35,826 nucleotides of DNA from a virus. Location of the stretch: positions 1-35,826 of IMG/VR virus record IMGVR_UViG_3300021092_003656; one strand, 5' to 3'. The stretch's first letter is position 1, and each line of letters begins with the position of its first letter. A program made the position numbers and the translations under genes. This document shows, in pieces, positions 23,994-31,240 of this stretch. The notes under the pieces were generated by a model. That model saw only the letters and a program-made list of their open reading frames with translations, was not told the DNA's origin and made no database searches.

Positions 23994-24740
23994 CTATACT
24001 TTTAATGCTTTATCCCAAATTACTAGCTGCAACCTTGGACTAAATTTCATATCATGTGTTTTACATAATTCTGCTACCATAGAAGCTTTTTCTGTATGCT
24101 CTTGCCTACTACCACAACACGGCATTAACCATACTCTATGTCTTGGCAACAATATATCTGGGTGGTTGATATACTTCTCATATACTTCGTCTAAGTCTTT
24201 TTGCTCGTTAATTACAAATTTGAATCCGGAACCGGCACTAACGTGCCATTTAAGTACGGCAGGTTTATAGCGCTTTTCTTCTGGGTCACCGTTATTAGAT
24301 AGCTTTGGAGAGGTTGTATATGTTACCCGGTATGCTGTCCAGTCATCTAAAGGTTGAATAGTTGCATTAGTCTCAAAATCTATTTTTGGTATAAACCCAT
24401 TACGCTTAGCAAACTCTCTAACCAGTTCTAATAGGTTTTTCTGTTGAATTAGAGGCTCACCCCCTGTAATCTTCCAGATGGCCCCTTCACGTAAATGCTT
24501 TGTATACCCCTCATTATCCAGTAAATCTAAAATGTCTTTAATTTTAAAATGATTTTTTACTGACCAACTTATAAAGCTATCGCACCCGTGAGGTGAATCA
24601 GCAGAAGCAAACCCTTTACACGTTAAATTACACATCGATAATCTCATAAACACCGATGGGTGACCTACATATTCGCCTTCCCCTTCTATTGTATAAAAAA
24701 CCTTATCATCACTTAAAAATATTGTTGTATCTAAAGACAT
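23994..24740 (-). CDS. queE: 7-carboxy-7-deazaguanine synthase (QueE), radical SAM
   Basis: 248 residues. QueE converts 6-carboxytetrahydropterin to 7-carboxy-7-deazaguanine. Seen: FYTIEGEGEYVGHPSVFMRL near the N-terminus (family EGEG...G.P..FvRl), Cys at 37, 41 and 53, WKITGGEPLIQQ (GGEP, 93-96) and FETNAT. The cluster motif is CX3CX11C, wider than the usual CX3CX2C because of about nine extra residues before GCDS. It belongs with the QueD and FolE genes nearby. It has a consensus-like promoter TTGATT-N16-TATAAT with the box 4 nt before the ATG, divergent from phoH. Confidence 0.85.
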   Translation of the reverse strand: MSLDTTIFLSDDKVFYTIEGEGEYVGHPSVFMRLSMCNLTCKGFASADSPHGCDSFISWSVKNHFKIKDILDLLDNEGYTKHLREGAIWKITGGEPLIQQKNLLELVREFAKRNGFIPKIDFETNATIQPLDDWTAYRVTYTTSPKLSNNGDPEEKRYKPAVLKWHVSAGSGFKFVINEQKDLDEVYEKYINHPDILLPRHRVWLMPCCGSRQEHTEKASMVAELCKTHDMKFSPRLQLVIWDKALKV

Positions 24741-24744
24741 AGTA

Positions 24745-24774
24745 TTATTATAAGGTTAACTTTGCATTAATCAA
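24745..24774 (-). promoter_or_regulatory. Sigma70-like promoter of queE, leaderless layout
   Basis: Minus strand: TTGATT (24774-24769), 16-nt spacer, TATAATAA (24752-24745), then TACT and the ATG. Initiation 6-7 nt after the -10 hexamer would fall on or next to the start codon. Confidence 0.62.
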
Positions 24775-24785
24775 TGTAGATTTTG

Positions 24786-24793
24786 AATAAATA
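24786..24793 (+). promoter_or_regulatory. AATAAATA late-promoter-like box for phoH
   Basis: AATAAATA, 6 nt before the ATG of phoH, with no Shine-Dalgarno site. No -35-like hexamer is evident, as in T4 late promoters. Confidence 0.5.
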
Positions 24794-24799
24794 ATACAG

Positions 24800-25537
24800 A
24801 TGTCTAAGATGGCTAGAGCAGCCAGAAAGGCTGCTAAATTTGAAGAAAAACTCATTAAGTCTGATATTCTTCTAAATTTTAAAATTGATCAAAAGTTTCA
24901 TTTAAATGAACATCACAAAGCTTTTGCAGAGAAGGCTTTTGATGATAAAACAAACATCATTTTTGCAGATGGACCAGCAGGAAGCTCAAAAACATATCTT
25001 GCTGTGTATGTTGCCTTAACATTACTTAAAGAGCGAAAGGCAGATGAAATTGTGTATATACGGAGTATTGTTGAATCAGCTTCTAGAAAACTAGGTAGTT
25101 TACCGGGGGAGGTAGACGATAAGTTTAAGCCATGGAGCATACCATTAGTAGAAAAATGTGATGAGCTTGTGGGTAAGCAAATAGCTAATATACTCTTTGA
25201 GAATGAATATTTAAAATGTATACCTGTTAATTTTTTACGAGGAGCAACGTTTTCCAACAATGTGGTAATTGTTGATGAGGCACAAAATCTAGAGCATAAT
25301 GAATTAACAACAATTCTAACTAGATTTGGTAAGGGTTGTAAGTTATTTGTTATTGGTGATTCCTTGCAATCTGATATTCCTAAATCTGGCTTTCAGAGTT
25401 TTATGAAAGCTTTCAGTTGTGAAAACAGCAAGGAACATGGTATTGAAACGTTTCACTTTACCGAAGACGATATTACCAGGAGCAAGCTACTAAAGTTTAT
25501 AGTTTCTATAGTTAAGACTATTAAGAACCCCAGCTAG
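24800..25537 (+). CDS. phoH: PhoH-like ATPase
   Basis: 245 residues. Walker A GPAGSSKT (58-65), Walker B VVIVDE followed by AQN (155-163), and a sensor-like FVIGDSLQSDIP. This is the PhoH family, common in marine phages of several types and often used as a marker; its biochemical role is not settled. It sits divergently from queE and overlaps queD tail to tail by 17 nt. Ends in TAG. Confidence 0.9.
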   Translation: MSKMARAARKAAKFEEKLIKSDILLNFKIDQKFHLNEHHKAFAEKAFDDKTNIIFADGPAGSSKTYLAVYVALTLLKERKADEIVYIRSIVESASRKLGSLPGEVDDKFKPWSIPLVEKCDELVGKQIANILFENEYLKCIPVNFLRGATFSNNVVIVDEAQNLEHNELTTILTRFGKGCKLFVIGDSLQSDIPKSGFQSFMKAFSCENSKEHGIETFHFTEDDITRSKLLKFIVSIVKTIKNPS

Positions 25538-26174
25538 TACCACCAAATGGATTGCCCCAACCGGTAGACATTTCATTACCGACCGCAGCTGCATTACTCC
25601 TTGTAACTGCGTTTTGTATCTCTGGAGCAGGAGCAGCAACCGTGGTAGCCTGTGGTTGAAAAGGTAGTTCAAATTGTTCTGCATTATGTTTCTCTGAAAC
25701 ATAAGGATCATGTTGTGGTACTGTAACATAGTCTCGCGTTACAATAGCAGAATTTTTATCATGCTCCCATACCTCTACTCTTTCAACCCAACATCTATTA
25801 TTTGTCTGGGATCTTATAATAATGTCAGCATTTATAAAACACCATTGTGCTGTACGCTCTATACCTACACCTGTTGGCATAATTCTTAAATCAACAGCAC
25901 CTTTGTTATGTAGGTTTTTAAAATCTTCTAATAAAGGATCATCACCAGCAATGCATAATGTGTGATCAAACTGTTTCTCTAAAGTTAATTTTAATTGCTT
26001 TAAACCTCCAAAATCTACAACCCAATTCTTTTCGTCTAAATTGTTACAACCAAACCAGAATTTAGCTTGCAGCCTGTAGCCATGAATAAACTTACAATGA
26101 CTATCAGCTCTCCATTGTCTAAACGCACAACTACCTAAATCAATAATTTTTGTACTTTCAAATTGAAATGACAT
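25521..26174 (-). CDS. queD: 6-carboxytetrahydropterin synthase-like (QueD)
   Basis: 217 residues. QueD makes 6-carboxytetrahydropterin from dihydroneopterin triphosphate, the FolE product. Seen: CKFIHGY (27-33), WVVDFGGLKQ, FDHTLCI (D70, H71), PTGVGIERTAQW and RVEVWE, in the order of the PTPS/QueD fold. The family's CxxxHGH is CxxxHGY here and the upstream zinc His is not where expected, so the metal site is altered. Beyond about residue 150 there is a tail rich in Ala, Gly and Ser (GWGNPFGGTSWGS) not needed for the fold. Function likely but the altered site leaves doubt. Confidence 0.75.
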   Translation of the reverse strand: MSFQFESTKIIDLGSCAFRQWRADSHCKFIHGYRLQAKFWFGCNNLDEKNWVVDFGGLKQLKLTLEKQFDHTLCIAGDDPLLEDFKNLHNKGAVDLRIMPTGVGIERTAQWCFINADIIIRSQTNNRCWVERVEVWEHDKNSAIVTRDYVTVPQHDPYVSEKHNAEQFELPFQPQATTVAAPAPEIQNAVTRSNAAAVGNEMSTGWGNPFGGTSWGS

Positions 26175-26204
26175 CTATATAGTATATTAACTTATAGTGA
26201 TAAA

Positions 26205-26270
26205 TCAAGCGCTAGACTGATTTTCGATACAATCTGAACAACCATCACAATCACAATTCTTTTCTTTAGC
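26205..26270 (-). other. In-frame Cys-rich extension after an amber stop
   Basis: Directly after the TAG of the small basic gene (26271-26273), the same frame stays open for 21 codons to TGA (26205-26207). It reads AKEKNCDCDGCSDC and onward. CxCxxCxxC is not what random AT-rich sequence would give. It could be read-through or a decayed C-terminus. Confidence 0.5.
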
Positions 26271-26498
26271 CTATTTACAGGTGTAATTCTTTTCTAATGT
26301 CATACCTTCTTTAAAGAATTTCTCTAGTAAATGATTAACCACATTATCAAAATTTTCTTTTTTTAAGTACTTTTTAATTTCTTTTTTAGGCATTTCTTTG
26401 GCAACTTCTCTTGCTTTACCGGAAACTTTAGACTGACCCTTCTTCGCCCCCATAACGGCACCAAAAAATCTCTTCTGTTTTTCTGTTTTAGATGGCAT
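26271..26498 (-). CDS. Small basic phage protein (DUF3008-like)
   Basis: 75 residues beginning MPSKTEKQKRFFGAVMGAKK, then KVSGKAREVAKEMPKKEIKKYLK. This resembles the short basic proteins of many tailed phages that start MPxKSxxQxRFxGxV (DUF3008-like, from memory). Role unknown, perhaps nucleic-acid binding. The C-terminus reads EKNYTCK then TAG. It overlaps the next upstream gene by 11 nt, which suggests coupling. See the read-through extension entry. Confidence 0.68.
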   Translation of the reverse strand: MPSKTEKQKRFFGAVMGAKKGQSKVSGKAREVAKEMPKKEIKKYLKKENFDNVVNHLLEKFFKEGMTLEKNYTCK

Positions 26499-27813
26499 TT
26501 GTTGTTTCCTTAAACTTTTTTAAATAACCTCTAATACTATTTATCTTTTCATCTGTTGATAATTTAAAATATTCTTCTTGTTTGGGGAGATATTCCTTAA
26601 AAAACTTTCCAATTTGCGCCATAGTCTCCGGGTTATGCTTCTTAAGCTCTATAGCAACCTCAATTACTATAAGACTGTAATCTGGTCTTCTAGCCAAATC
26701 GTCATAATTAGTGCCTAAAGATTCTTTAAGAAGATTTATTGAGGCCGCTATGAAAGCATTATCTTTCTTATTCTCCGATGTTTTATCGTTAATGTTTAGA
26801 GAACCTAACTTGACCAACCACACACTATTAGAATATACAATAGTACCCCTATTGTAAAATCTTGCCCCCTCAACATCTTCAAAAATAATTTTGCCTACCT
26901 TAGAAGGGTTATCAAGATAGGTAAAATCTAACAATATTTTTTTTATCTTATTTAACTCTGGTTGTATATCCCCAACAACATACATTATACCGTCGGTGGA
27001 AAGCTTTACATTTTTTATTCTACCCATTAATTGGTATTTAACCTCATTATATTTCTGATAAGATAACTTTGGTAAGCCTGTTATTACAACAGGTTCATTA
27101 TTGTAAGGTAAATGTGAATAGTCCTTTGTTCTAGCCCTATCGGTTACTTTTTTAATATCAACAAGATCACCTATTTCAAAAGATTTTAAAAACCTGTTAA
27201 CTCTTGCAACTATATTATCCTTTCCTAGGACCAGCTCTGCACCTGCACCTACTGTTTTAGTTAAAAGATTTAAACCTTTACCCGTAGCCTTTAATAACCT
27301 ATCAAATTTACCTTCGCGGGTTCCAAATATATCTTCTGCTTTATTTTTAATTTTTACATCTTCATCAGCTGAAGGAGAAGGCAGAAGAGTGCTTTCATTA
27401 TTAATTGCCATTAAATCCTCTATACTAATATTGGCTTGGGCTAAAAAAGCTTTTATAAAATCTATACTACTAGTATTTCTAATCTGATTATAGACAGGGG
27501 TCTCTTCTCCATGACCTGCTTTGATTAAGGCTCTTAAAAGTGCTGTTTTTATATCTGAAATTTGAGGAGTAGCAGATATTGTTTCAACCGGCTCTAATTG
27601 CGCTACACTTACTTGCTGGATAGGATCTGCTGCTGGTGGAGCATTTATAATATAAACGTTCACCATACCTTCACCACATTCCTCAAGTACATAACCTTCA
27701 AAACAGCTTACATTTTCATATCCAAACACAGGCGGTATTGACGGATCAGACTTTACCCTAACTCGCTTTAAACGTGTGTTCTTAAAGGTATTTTCTATTA
27801 ATTTGTTTAACAT
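26488..27813 (-). CDS. Phage protein of unknown function, possibly structural
   Basis: 441 residues. An N-terminal part with an SH3-like strand pattern (FEGYVLEECGEGMVNVYI, about 38-55), a Pro/Ala linker, an acidic helical middle (about 100-190) and a larger mixed domain (about 215-350: LVDIKKVTDRARTKDYSHLP, VVITGLPKLSYQKY). The C-terminal region is helical and charged. The start MLNKLIENTFKNT is a weak match to the capsid-targeting-like N-termini seen further on. GATAAATA lies 12 nt before the ATG. No family recognised. Confidence 0.65.
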   Translation of the reverse strand: MLNKLIENTFKNTRLKRVRVKSDPSIPPVFGYENVSCFEGYVLEECGEGMVNVYIINAPPAADPIQQVSVAQLEPVETISATPQISDIKTALLRALIKAGHGEETPVYNQIRNTSSIDFIKAFLAQANISIEDLMAINNESTLLPSPSADEDVKIKNKAEDIFGTREGKFDRLLKATGKGLNLLTKTVGAGAELVLGKDNIVARVNRFLKSFEIGDLVDIKKVTDRARTKDYSHLPYNNEPVVITGLPKLSYQKYNEVKYQLMGRIKNVKLSTDGIMYVVGDIQPELNKIKKILLDFTYLDNPSKVGKIIFEDVEGARFYNRGTIVYSNSVWLVKLGSLNINDKTSENKKDNAFIAASINLLKESLGTNYDDLARRPDYSLIVIEVAIELKKHNPETMAQIGKFFKEYLPKQEEYFKLSTDEKINSIRGYLKKFKETTNAI

Positions 27814-27825
27814 AGAATGTTTGAT

Positions 27826-27833
27826 TATTTATC
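27826..27833 (-). promoter_or_regulatory. GATAAATA box
   Basis: Minus-strand GATAAATA, 12 nt before the ATG at 27813, longer than the usual 4-8 nt. It abuts the -35 of the divergent folE promoter. Confidence 0.35.
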
Positions 27834-27862
27834 TTGATTATCTAACATTATTGATATAATAA
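27834..27862 (+). promoter_or_regulatory. Sigma70-like promoter of folE, leaderless layout
   Basis: TTGATT (27834-27839), 15-nt spacer, TATAATAA (27855-27862), TAAT, then ATG. Same box and gap as queE. Confidence 0.58.
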
Positions 27863-27866
27863 TAAT

Positions 27867-28523
27867 ATGTTTAATAAGAAAAAGCTAGCTTTTGCCAATC
27901 ATAACCATCCACATTCCGAGGAAGAGAGAAATCAAATTATACTAAAGGCCGCGGCCGCGTATGAAGCATACATGGACGCTTTGGGTTATGATTGGAGAAA
28001 CGATCCAAATAGTGCCAACACCCCCTTTAGGGTTGCTAAGGCATTTGTAGAAGACTTTGCCTGGGGATGTTATAGTGAGCCGCCTAAGATTACCGCGTTT
28101 GATAATGTAGATAAGTATGATGGTATTGTATCTCAAACCAATATTAAAGTTACATCGCTCTGCTCACACCACCACGCACCTTTTATGGGGTTTGCCCACG
28201 TTGCTTATATTCCTGCAAAGGACGGTAAGGTGATTGGATTGAGTAAATTAAATCGTATTGTGGATTGGTTTTCTCGTCGCCCTCAAGTACAAGAAAACCT
28301 TACAATGCAAATTCACAAGTATATTGATGAAGTTTGTATTAAGAATAAAGGAGTAGCTGTTATGATTGAGGCCGCTCACACATGCTGCTCTAACCGTGGC
28401 ATTAGACATGATTCAACTATGCGTACCGCAAGAATGTCTGGTGCTTTTCTAGATGATAAAGATAATTCTAGAAACGAATTTTACAAGTTTATTGAGTTCG
28501 CACAAAACCGAAAATTAATCTAA
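27867..28523 (+). CDS. folE: GTP cyclohydrolase I (FolE)
   Basis: 218 residues. FolE converts GTP to dihydroneopterin triphosphate, feeding folate or, with QueD and QueE, 7-deazaguanine. Seen: NTPFRVAKAF (family xTPxRVAK), TSLCSHHHAPF with zinc ligands C99 and H102, IGLSKLNRIVDWFSRRPQVQE, HTCCSNRGIR with C163, and the final STMRTARMSG. All catalytic landmarks are present and length is normal. It is transcribed from its own promoter, opposite to queD and queE. Confidence 0.93.
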   Translation: MFNKKKLAFANHNHPHSEEERNQIILKAAAAYEAYMDALGYDWRNDPNSANTPFRVAKAFVEDFAWGCYSEPPKITAFDNVDKYDGIVSQTNIKVTSLCSHHHAPFMGFAHVAYIPAKDGKVIGLSKLNRIVDWFSRRPQVQENLTMQIHKYIDEVCIKNKGVAVMIEAAHTCCSNRGIRHDSTMRTARMSGAFLDDKDNSRNEFYKFIEFAQNRKLI

Positions 28524-28564
28524 TTTGACTAAATAATTAGTGTAATTTAATTATACGCGGGGAG

Positions 28565-28861
28565 TTGGTTAATCCTCCTTCCAGTATTTCTTGTTTTAGA
28601 GATCTTACCTTTTATGCACACGAGTTTTGTCATTATAATGTAATTGTAGAAGGTGAGCCGAAAGACCCATATTATTCTTTTTTAAAAAGAAGAGGGGCTA
28701 TGGACTATGTGGATGATATTTTGTTACCTGGGGAAGAGATCGGAATGAGGGTTGATAGTGAATTTGTTTACTCACCTACCGTGTGTGTGGTAGATAAAAT
28801 TAACGCATACAATTTAAGATATGTCTTAAGTTGTATAGGGGTAAGCAATGTTATTTTTTAA
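28565..28861 (+). CDS. Small hypothetical protein
   Basis: 98 residues from TTG at 28565; no ATG or GTG fits, as the frame has a stop at 28538-28540. GGGGAG sits only 1-2 nt before the TTG, so the start is uncertain. Content: CFRDLTFYAHEFCHYNVIV, then a charged middle (KDPYYSFLKRRG) and a hydrophobic C-terminus (VSNVIF). No family recognised. It follows folE by 41 nt, so cotranscription is possible, and overlaps the convergent gene by 11 nt. Confidence 0.55.
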   Translation: MVNPPSSISCFRDLTFYAHEFCHYNVIVEGEPKDPYYSFLKRRGAMDYVDDILLPGEEIGMRVDSEFVYSPTVCVVDKINAYNLRYVLSCIGVSNVIF

Positions 28862-29267
28862 TTTCGCTGTTAATATTAACATTAACAACACCGCCATTTA
28901 ATTTTATAAAATCTTTACTTAAGAGAACAGGGGTATCTTGCTGACTTCTGTCCGCAAGGCTGAAAGGAACTTTATTAAATTGTTCTTGGCCCAAGCTACA
29001 GTCTAACTCTACTACTGGTCTATCGTTGGTATTATTATTTCCGGATACCGTTATAAACTCTTTTACAGGCAATTCTAACACTTTGTCGTTTACTGTTTTA
29101 AATTTTACATGTCCCTCTTTTGCACCATCAATTATTTCTGCATGAAGTACATTATAACCGCTGTTACCAGTGTCTACAGTGGCTCTAACGTTTCCAACAT
29201 GTTGAATAGTAATACCTTCCGTAGCCCCTAGTATTTGTTCATAGAAAAATTCTTTGTAACTACGCAT
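28851..29267 (-). CDS. Virion-associated protein with capsid-targeting-like N-terminus
   Basis: 138 residues. The start MRSYKEFFYEQ closely matches T4 internal-protein targeting peptides (from memory, MKTYQEFIAE). The rest is beta-rich (ITIQHVGNVRATVDTG, HVKFKTVNDKVLELP) with an Asn-rich linker. No enzyme motif seen. AATAAATA lies 8 nt before the ATG, divergent from the next plus-strand gene. Head location is inferred from the N-terminus. Confidence 0.62.
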   Translation of the reverse strand: MRSYKEFFYEQILGATEGITIQHVGNVRATVDTGNSGYNVLHAEIIDGAKEGHVKFKTVNDKVLELPVKEFITVSGNNNTNDRPVVELDCSLGQEQFNKVPFSLADRSQQDTPVLLSKDFIKLNGGVVNVNINSEIKK

Positions 29268-29275
29268 ATATTATG

Positions 29276-29283
29276 TATTTATT
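29276..29283 (-). promoter_or_regulatory. AATAAATA late-promoter-like box (minus of divergent pair)
   Basis: Minus-strand AATAAATA, 8 nt before the ATG at 29267. Two nucleotides separate it from the plus-strand box. Confidence 0.5.
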
Positions 29284-29285
29284 TG

Positions 29286-29293
29286 AATAAATA
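29286..29293 (+). promoter_or_regulatory. AATAAATA late-promoter-like box (plus of divergent pair)
   Basis: AATAAATA, 6 nt before the ATG at 29300, back to back with the minus-strand box. Confidence 0.5.
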
Positions 29294-29299
29294 TATAAA

Positions 29300-29914
29300 A
29301 TGAGCAGAAAAGGTGAATTAGAAAAAATTTCCGAAGCTTATACCCAGATTGTAGTTAATGAATTAAACCTGGGCCCCGCGGCCGAAACCACGAATATGGT
29401 ACCTTCCAATAACACATCAACAGTAATAAAGCTTAATAAAAAATCTTGTGGGTGTGAAGATGGTGAAGATTGTTTACAGTGTAAAAATAGTGAAAATTGT
29501 GAAGATTCTTCAAAAATTACCCCTGTTGAACCCTCTACCGGTTCTGGTGAATCTGAAGCTGATATGGCAAAGAACGAACTATATAAAATTCATAACGGGT
29601 CAAAAGCTCTTTACAATCTACTAAAAGACAATCAAGATTTAGAACCTTGGGTATTCAGTAAAATTACATTAGCTGCAAGCTATATTGAGAGTGTTAAAAA
29701 CTATCTTGAATATAACAAATTTAGAAAAGACGGTGAGTTTGATGCAGATGAAAATTCACATGAATTAAAAATAGTATCTAAAATAAGAGATATGCTGTAC
29801 GGTGAGGGTAAAGAAGTTCTAGAATCTGTATTACGCCAAACAATTTTTAATCTTGAAGCATTAAATGCTATTAACGAATCAGGTAATAAGGGTTCTGCGC
29901 CTACCGCCAACTAA
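29300..29914 (+). CDS. Putative virion structural protein with Cys-rich segment
   Basis: 204 residues. A helical start (ELEKISEAYTQIVVNEL), a Cys-rich acidic segment (KKSCGCEDGEDCLQC, about 50-70) that could bind metal, and a helical domain (ELYKIHNGSKALYNLLKDN, LEPWVFSKITLAASYIESV). The last part resembles a domain I recall in T4-like phage structural proteins (W-x-x-x-KITxAAxYI). Its last 36 nt overlap the convergent minus gene, the longest such overlap here. Confidence 0.65.
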   Translation: MSRKGELEKISEAYTQIVVNELNLGPAAETTNMVPSNNTSTVIKLNKKSCGCEDGEDCLQCKNSENCEDSSKITPVEPSTGSGESEADMAKNELYKIHNGSKALYNLLKDNQDLEPWVFSKITLAASYIESVKNYLEYNKFRKDGEFDADENSHELKIVSKIRDMLYGEGKEVLESVLRQTIFNLEALNAINESGNKGSAPTAN

Positions 29915-31240
29915 GCGGTTCATCTTAGAAAAATCTACTCTATCTACAATCTTTACTTGATTATTACCAGCAAACAAAACATAGCCTTCATCTTTTGTTT
30001 TAACATACGAGCCATCGGGAAGTCTGTAAAAAGCATGCTGTGTTAGCTTAGTATCTAGTTGAGACAGTATATTAAAAATAAGGTACTTAATTTTTACCAT
30101 CTCAAAGGTAGCTGTTAATAGATGCTCAAAATTAGCTGCGTTGTTCTGTAAAAAGCTTTGAACAATACTAAGTCTTTGCTGGCGTTGGGCTTGACCCTTA
30201 GGTCCAAGTCCTTCTATACCTTTTGTTATCTGCGACTCAACATATTGTTGAAACCCCTTGTAAAATGCATTAAAGTTTAATCTACCGCTAGTCTTTGCTG
30301 CCCCAAACAGTCCTGAGTCCTCTAGGTCAAGTTGCTTATTTAAATAGCGCTTTAACATATCTAGGATTTGGCTAGAAGGCGCCCCCCTACCAGGCGACAC
30401 ATATTCATTATTAAATTCATCAGAAATAGAGTTTATATGCTTACTAGCGTCCACTATAAGTGTATTAAGATTATCAAAAAATTTATCGGGTATATCAAAA
30501 GCAAAAGTACGATAATTGCTACCTTTTATGAATGCTTTTGAATTTGTACTACTAGCAATCAAACTGTCAATGTTTTTAGACGCCGGTACAAGTTTTATTA
30601 TCCCCGATTCTTTATCTACTACCCCTTTAAAACTATCATGAACAACTACCCCCACTGAAGAGTTTAATACTTTATGAAATAGTTCTGATTTATCATCCAT
30701 AGGAATAGCATACATTATAGTGTTTGGTTCAAAAGTAATAAACTCTTCTGTACCTATTTTCACTCTTTTTTTATCTTCTTGACTAGCGTATAAAACATCA
30801 CCTTGATATATTAACCCAGAATTATCATAAGCTGGTGTTAACTGCTCTAATAAATTTTTAAGCCTAGATGCAAAATCTGGTCTATCCGACATAGCTTGAT
30901 CTATCTCTTCTGATGTATGAAAGAGTTTTGCATTTTCTTTTATTGTATCGGTAGATTCATCCACTACATATTTTAATGATATAAAAAAAGTCTTAGTTTT
31001 TGGATCAATACCAAACAAAATAGCAGGGCTTCCATCTATTTTTGCATTAATTTCTTGCTCTGATTCGTAGCCTTGAATCTTTTTAGAAATTAAATTTACA
31101 TGTGTCAGAAAATCTTTAAATCCTGCTTTACCGTTCTCTACAGCTAAGTCTTCTAAATGTGAGAGATGTGGTGAAAAATAAGAAGTACGCTCTTCTTTTA
31201 TAATTTGCTCTTTGAGCAAGAATTGTTTAAAAGATTTCAT
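29879..31240 (-). CDS. KxDG nucleotidyltransferase/ligase-like protein with capsid-targeting-like N-terminus
   Basis: 453 residues. The start MKSFKQFLLKEQ is capsid-targeting-like. HLSHLEDLAVENG follows, then AKIDGSPAILFGID with K67-x-D-G, the motif I pattern of covalent nucleotidyltransferases (DNA/RNA ligases, capping enzymes). GLIYQGDVLY and VGVVVHD could be motifs III and IV. I recall similar uncharacterised proteins in T4-like phages (DUF6267-like), but cannot confirm. The gene shares ATGA with the NMNAT-like gene upstream. If active and packaged, it would act on nucleic acid early after injection. Activity is inferred from motifs. Confidence 0.65.
   Translation of the reverse strand: MKSFKQFLLKEQIIKEERTSYFSPHLSHLEDLAVENGKAGFKDFLTHVNLISKKIQGYESEQEINAKIDGSPAILFGIDPKTKTFFISLKYVVDESTDTIKENAKLFHTSEEIDQAMSDRPDFASRLKNLLEQLTPAYDNSGLIYQGDVLYASQEDKKRVKIGTEEFITFEPNTIMYAIPMDDKSELFHKVLNSSVGVVVHDSFKGVVDKESGIIKLVPASKNIDSLIASSTNSKAFIKGSNYRTFAFDIPDKFFDNLNTLIVDASKHINSISDEFNNEYVSPGRGAPSSQILDMLKRYLNKQLDLEDSGLFGAAKTSGRLNFNAFYKGFQQYVESQITKGIEGLGPKGQAQRQQRLSIVQSFLQNNAANFEHLLTATFEMVKIKYLIFNILSQLDTKLTQHAFYRLPDGSYVKTKDEGYVLFAGNNQVKIVDRVDFSKMNRLVGGRRRTLIT

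Noticed and set aside
26271-26273. Genome-wide reassignment of TAG to an amino acid
   Set aside because: Other clear genes end in TAG at the family-expected position (PhoH, GT-D, GIY-YIG, small lipoprotein). Only local read-through remains possible.
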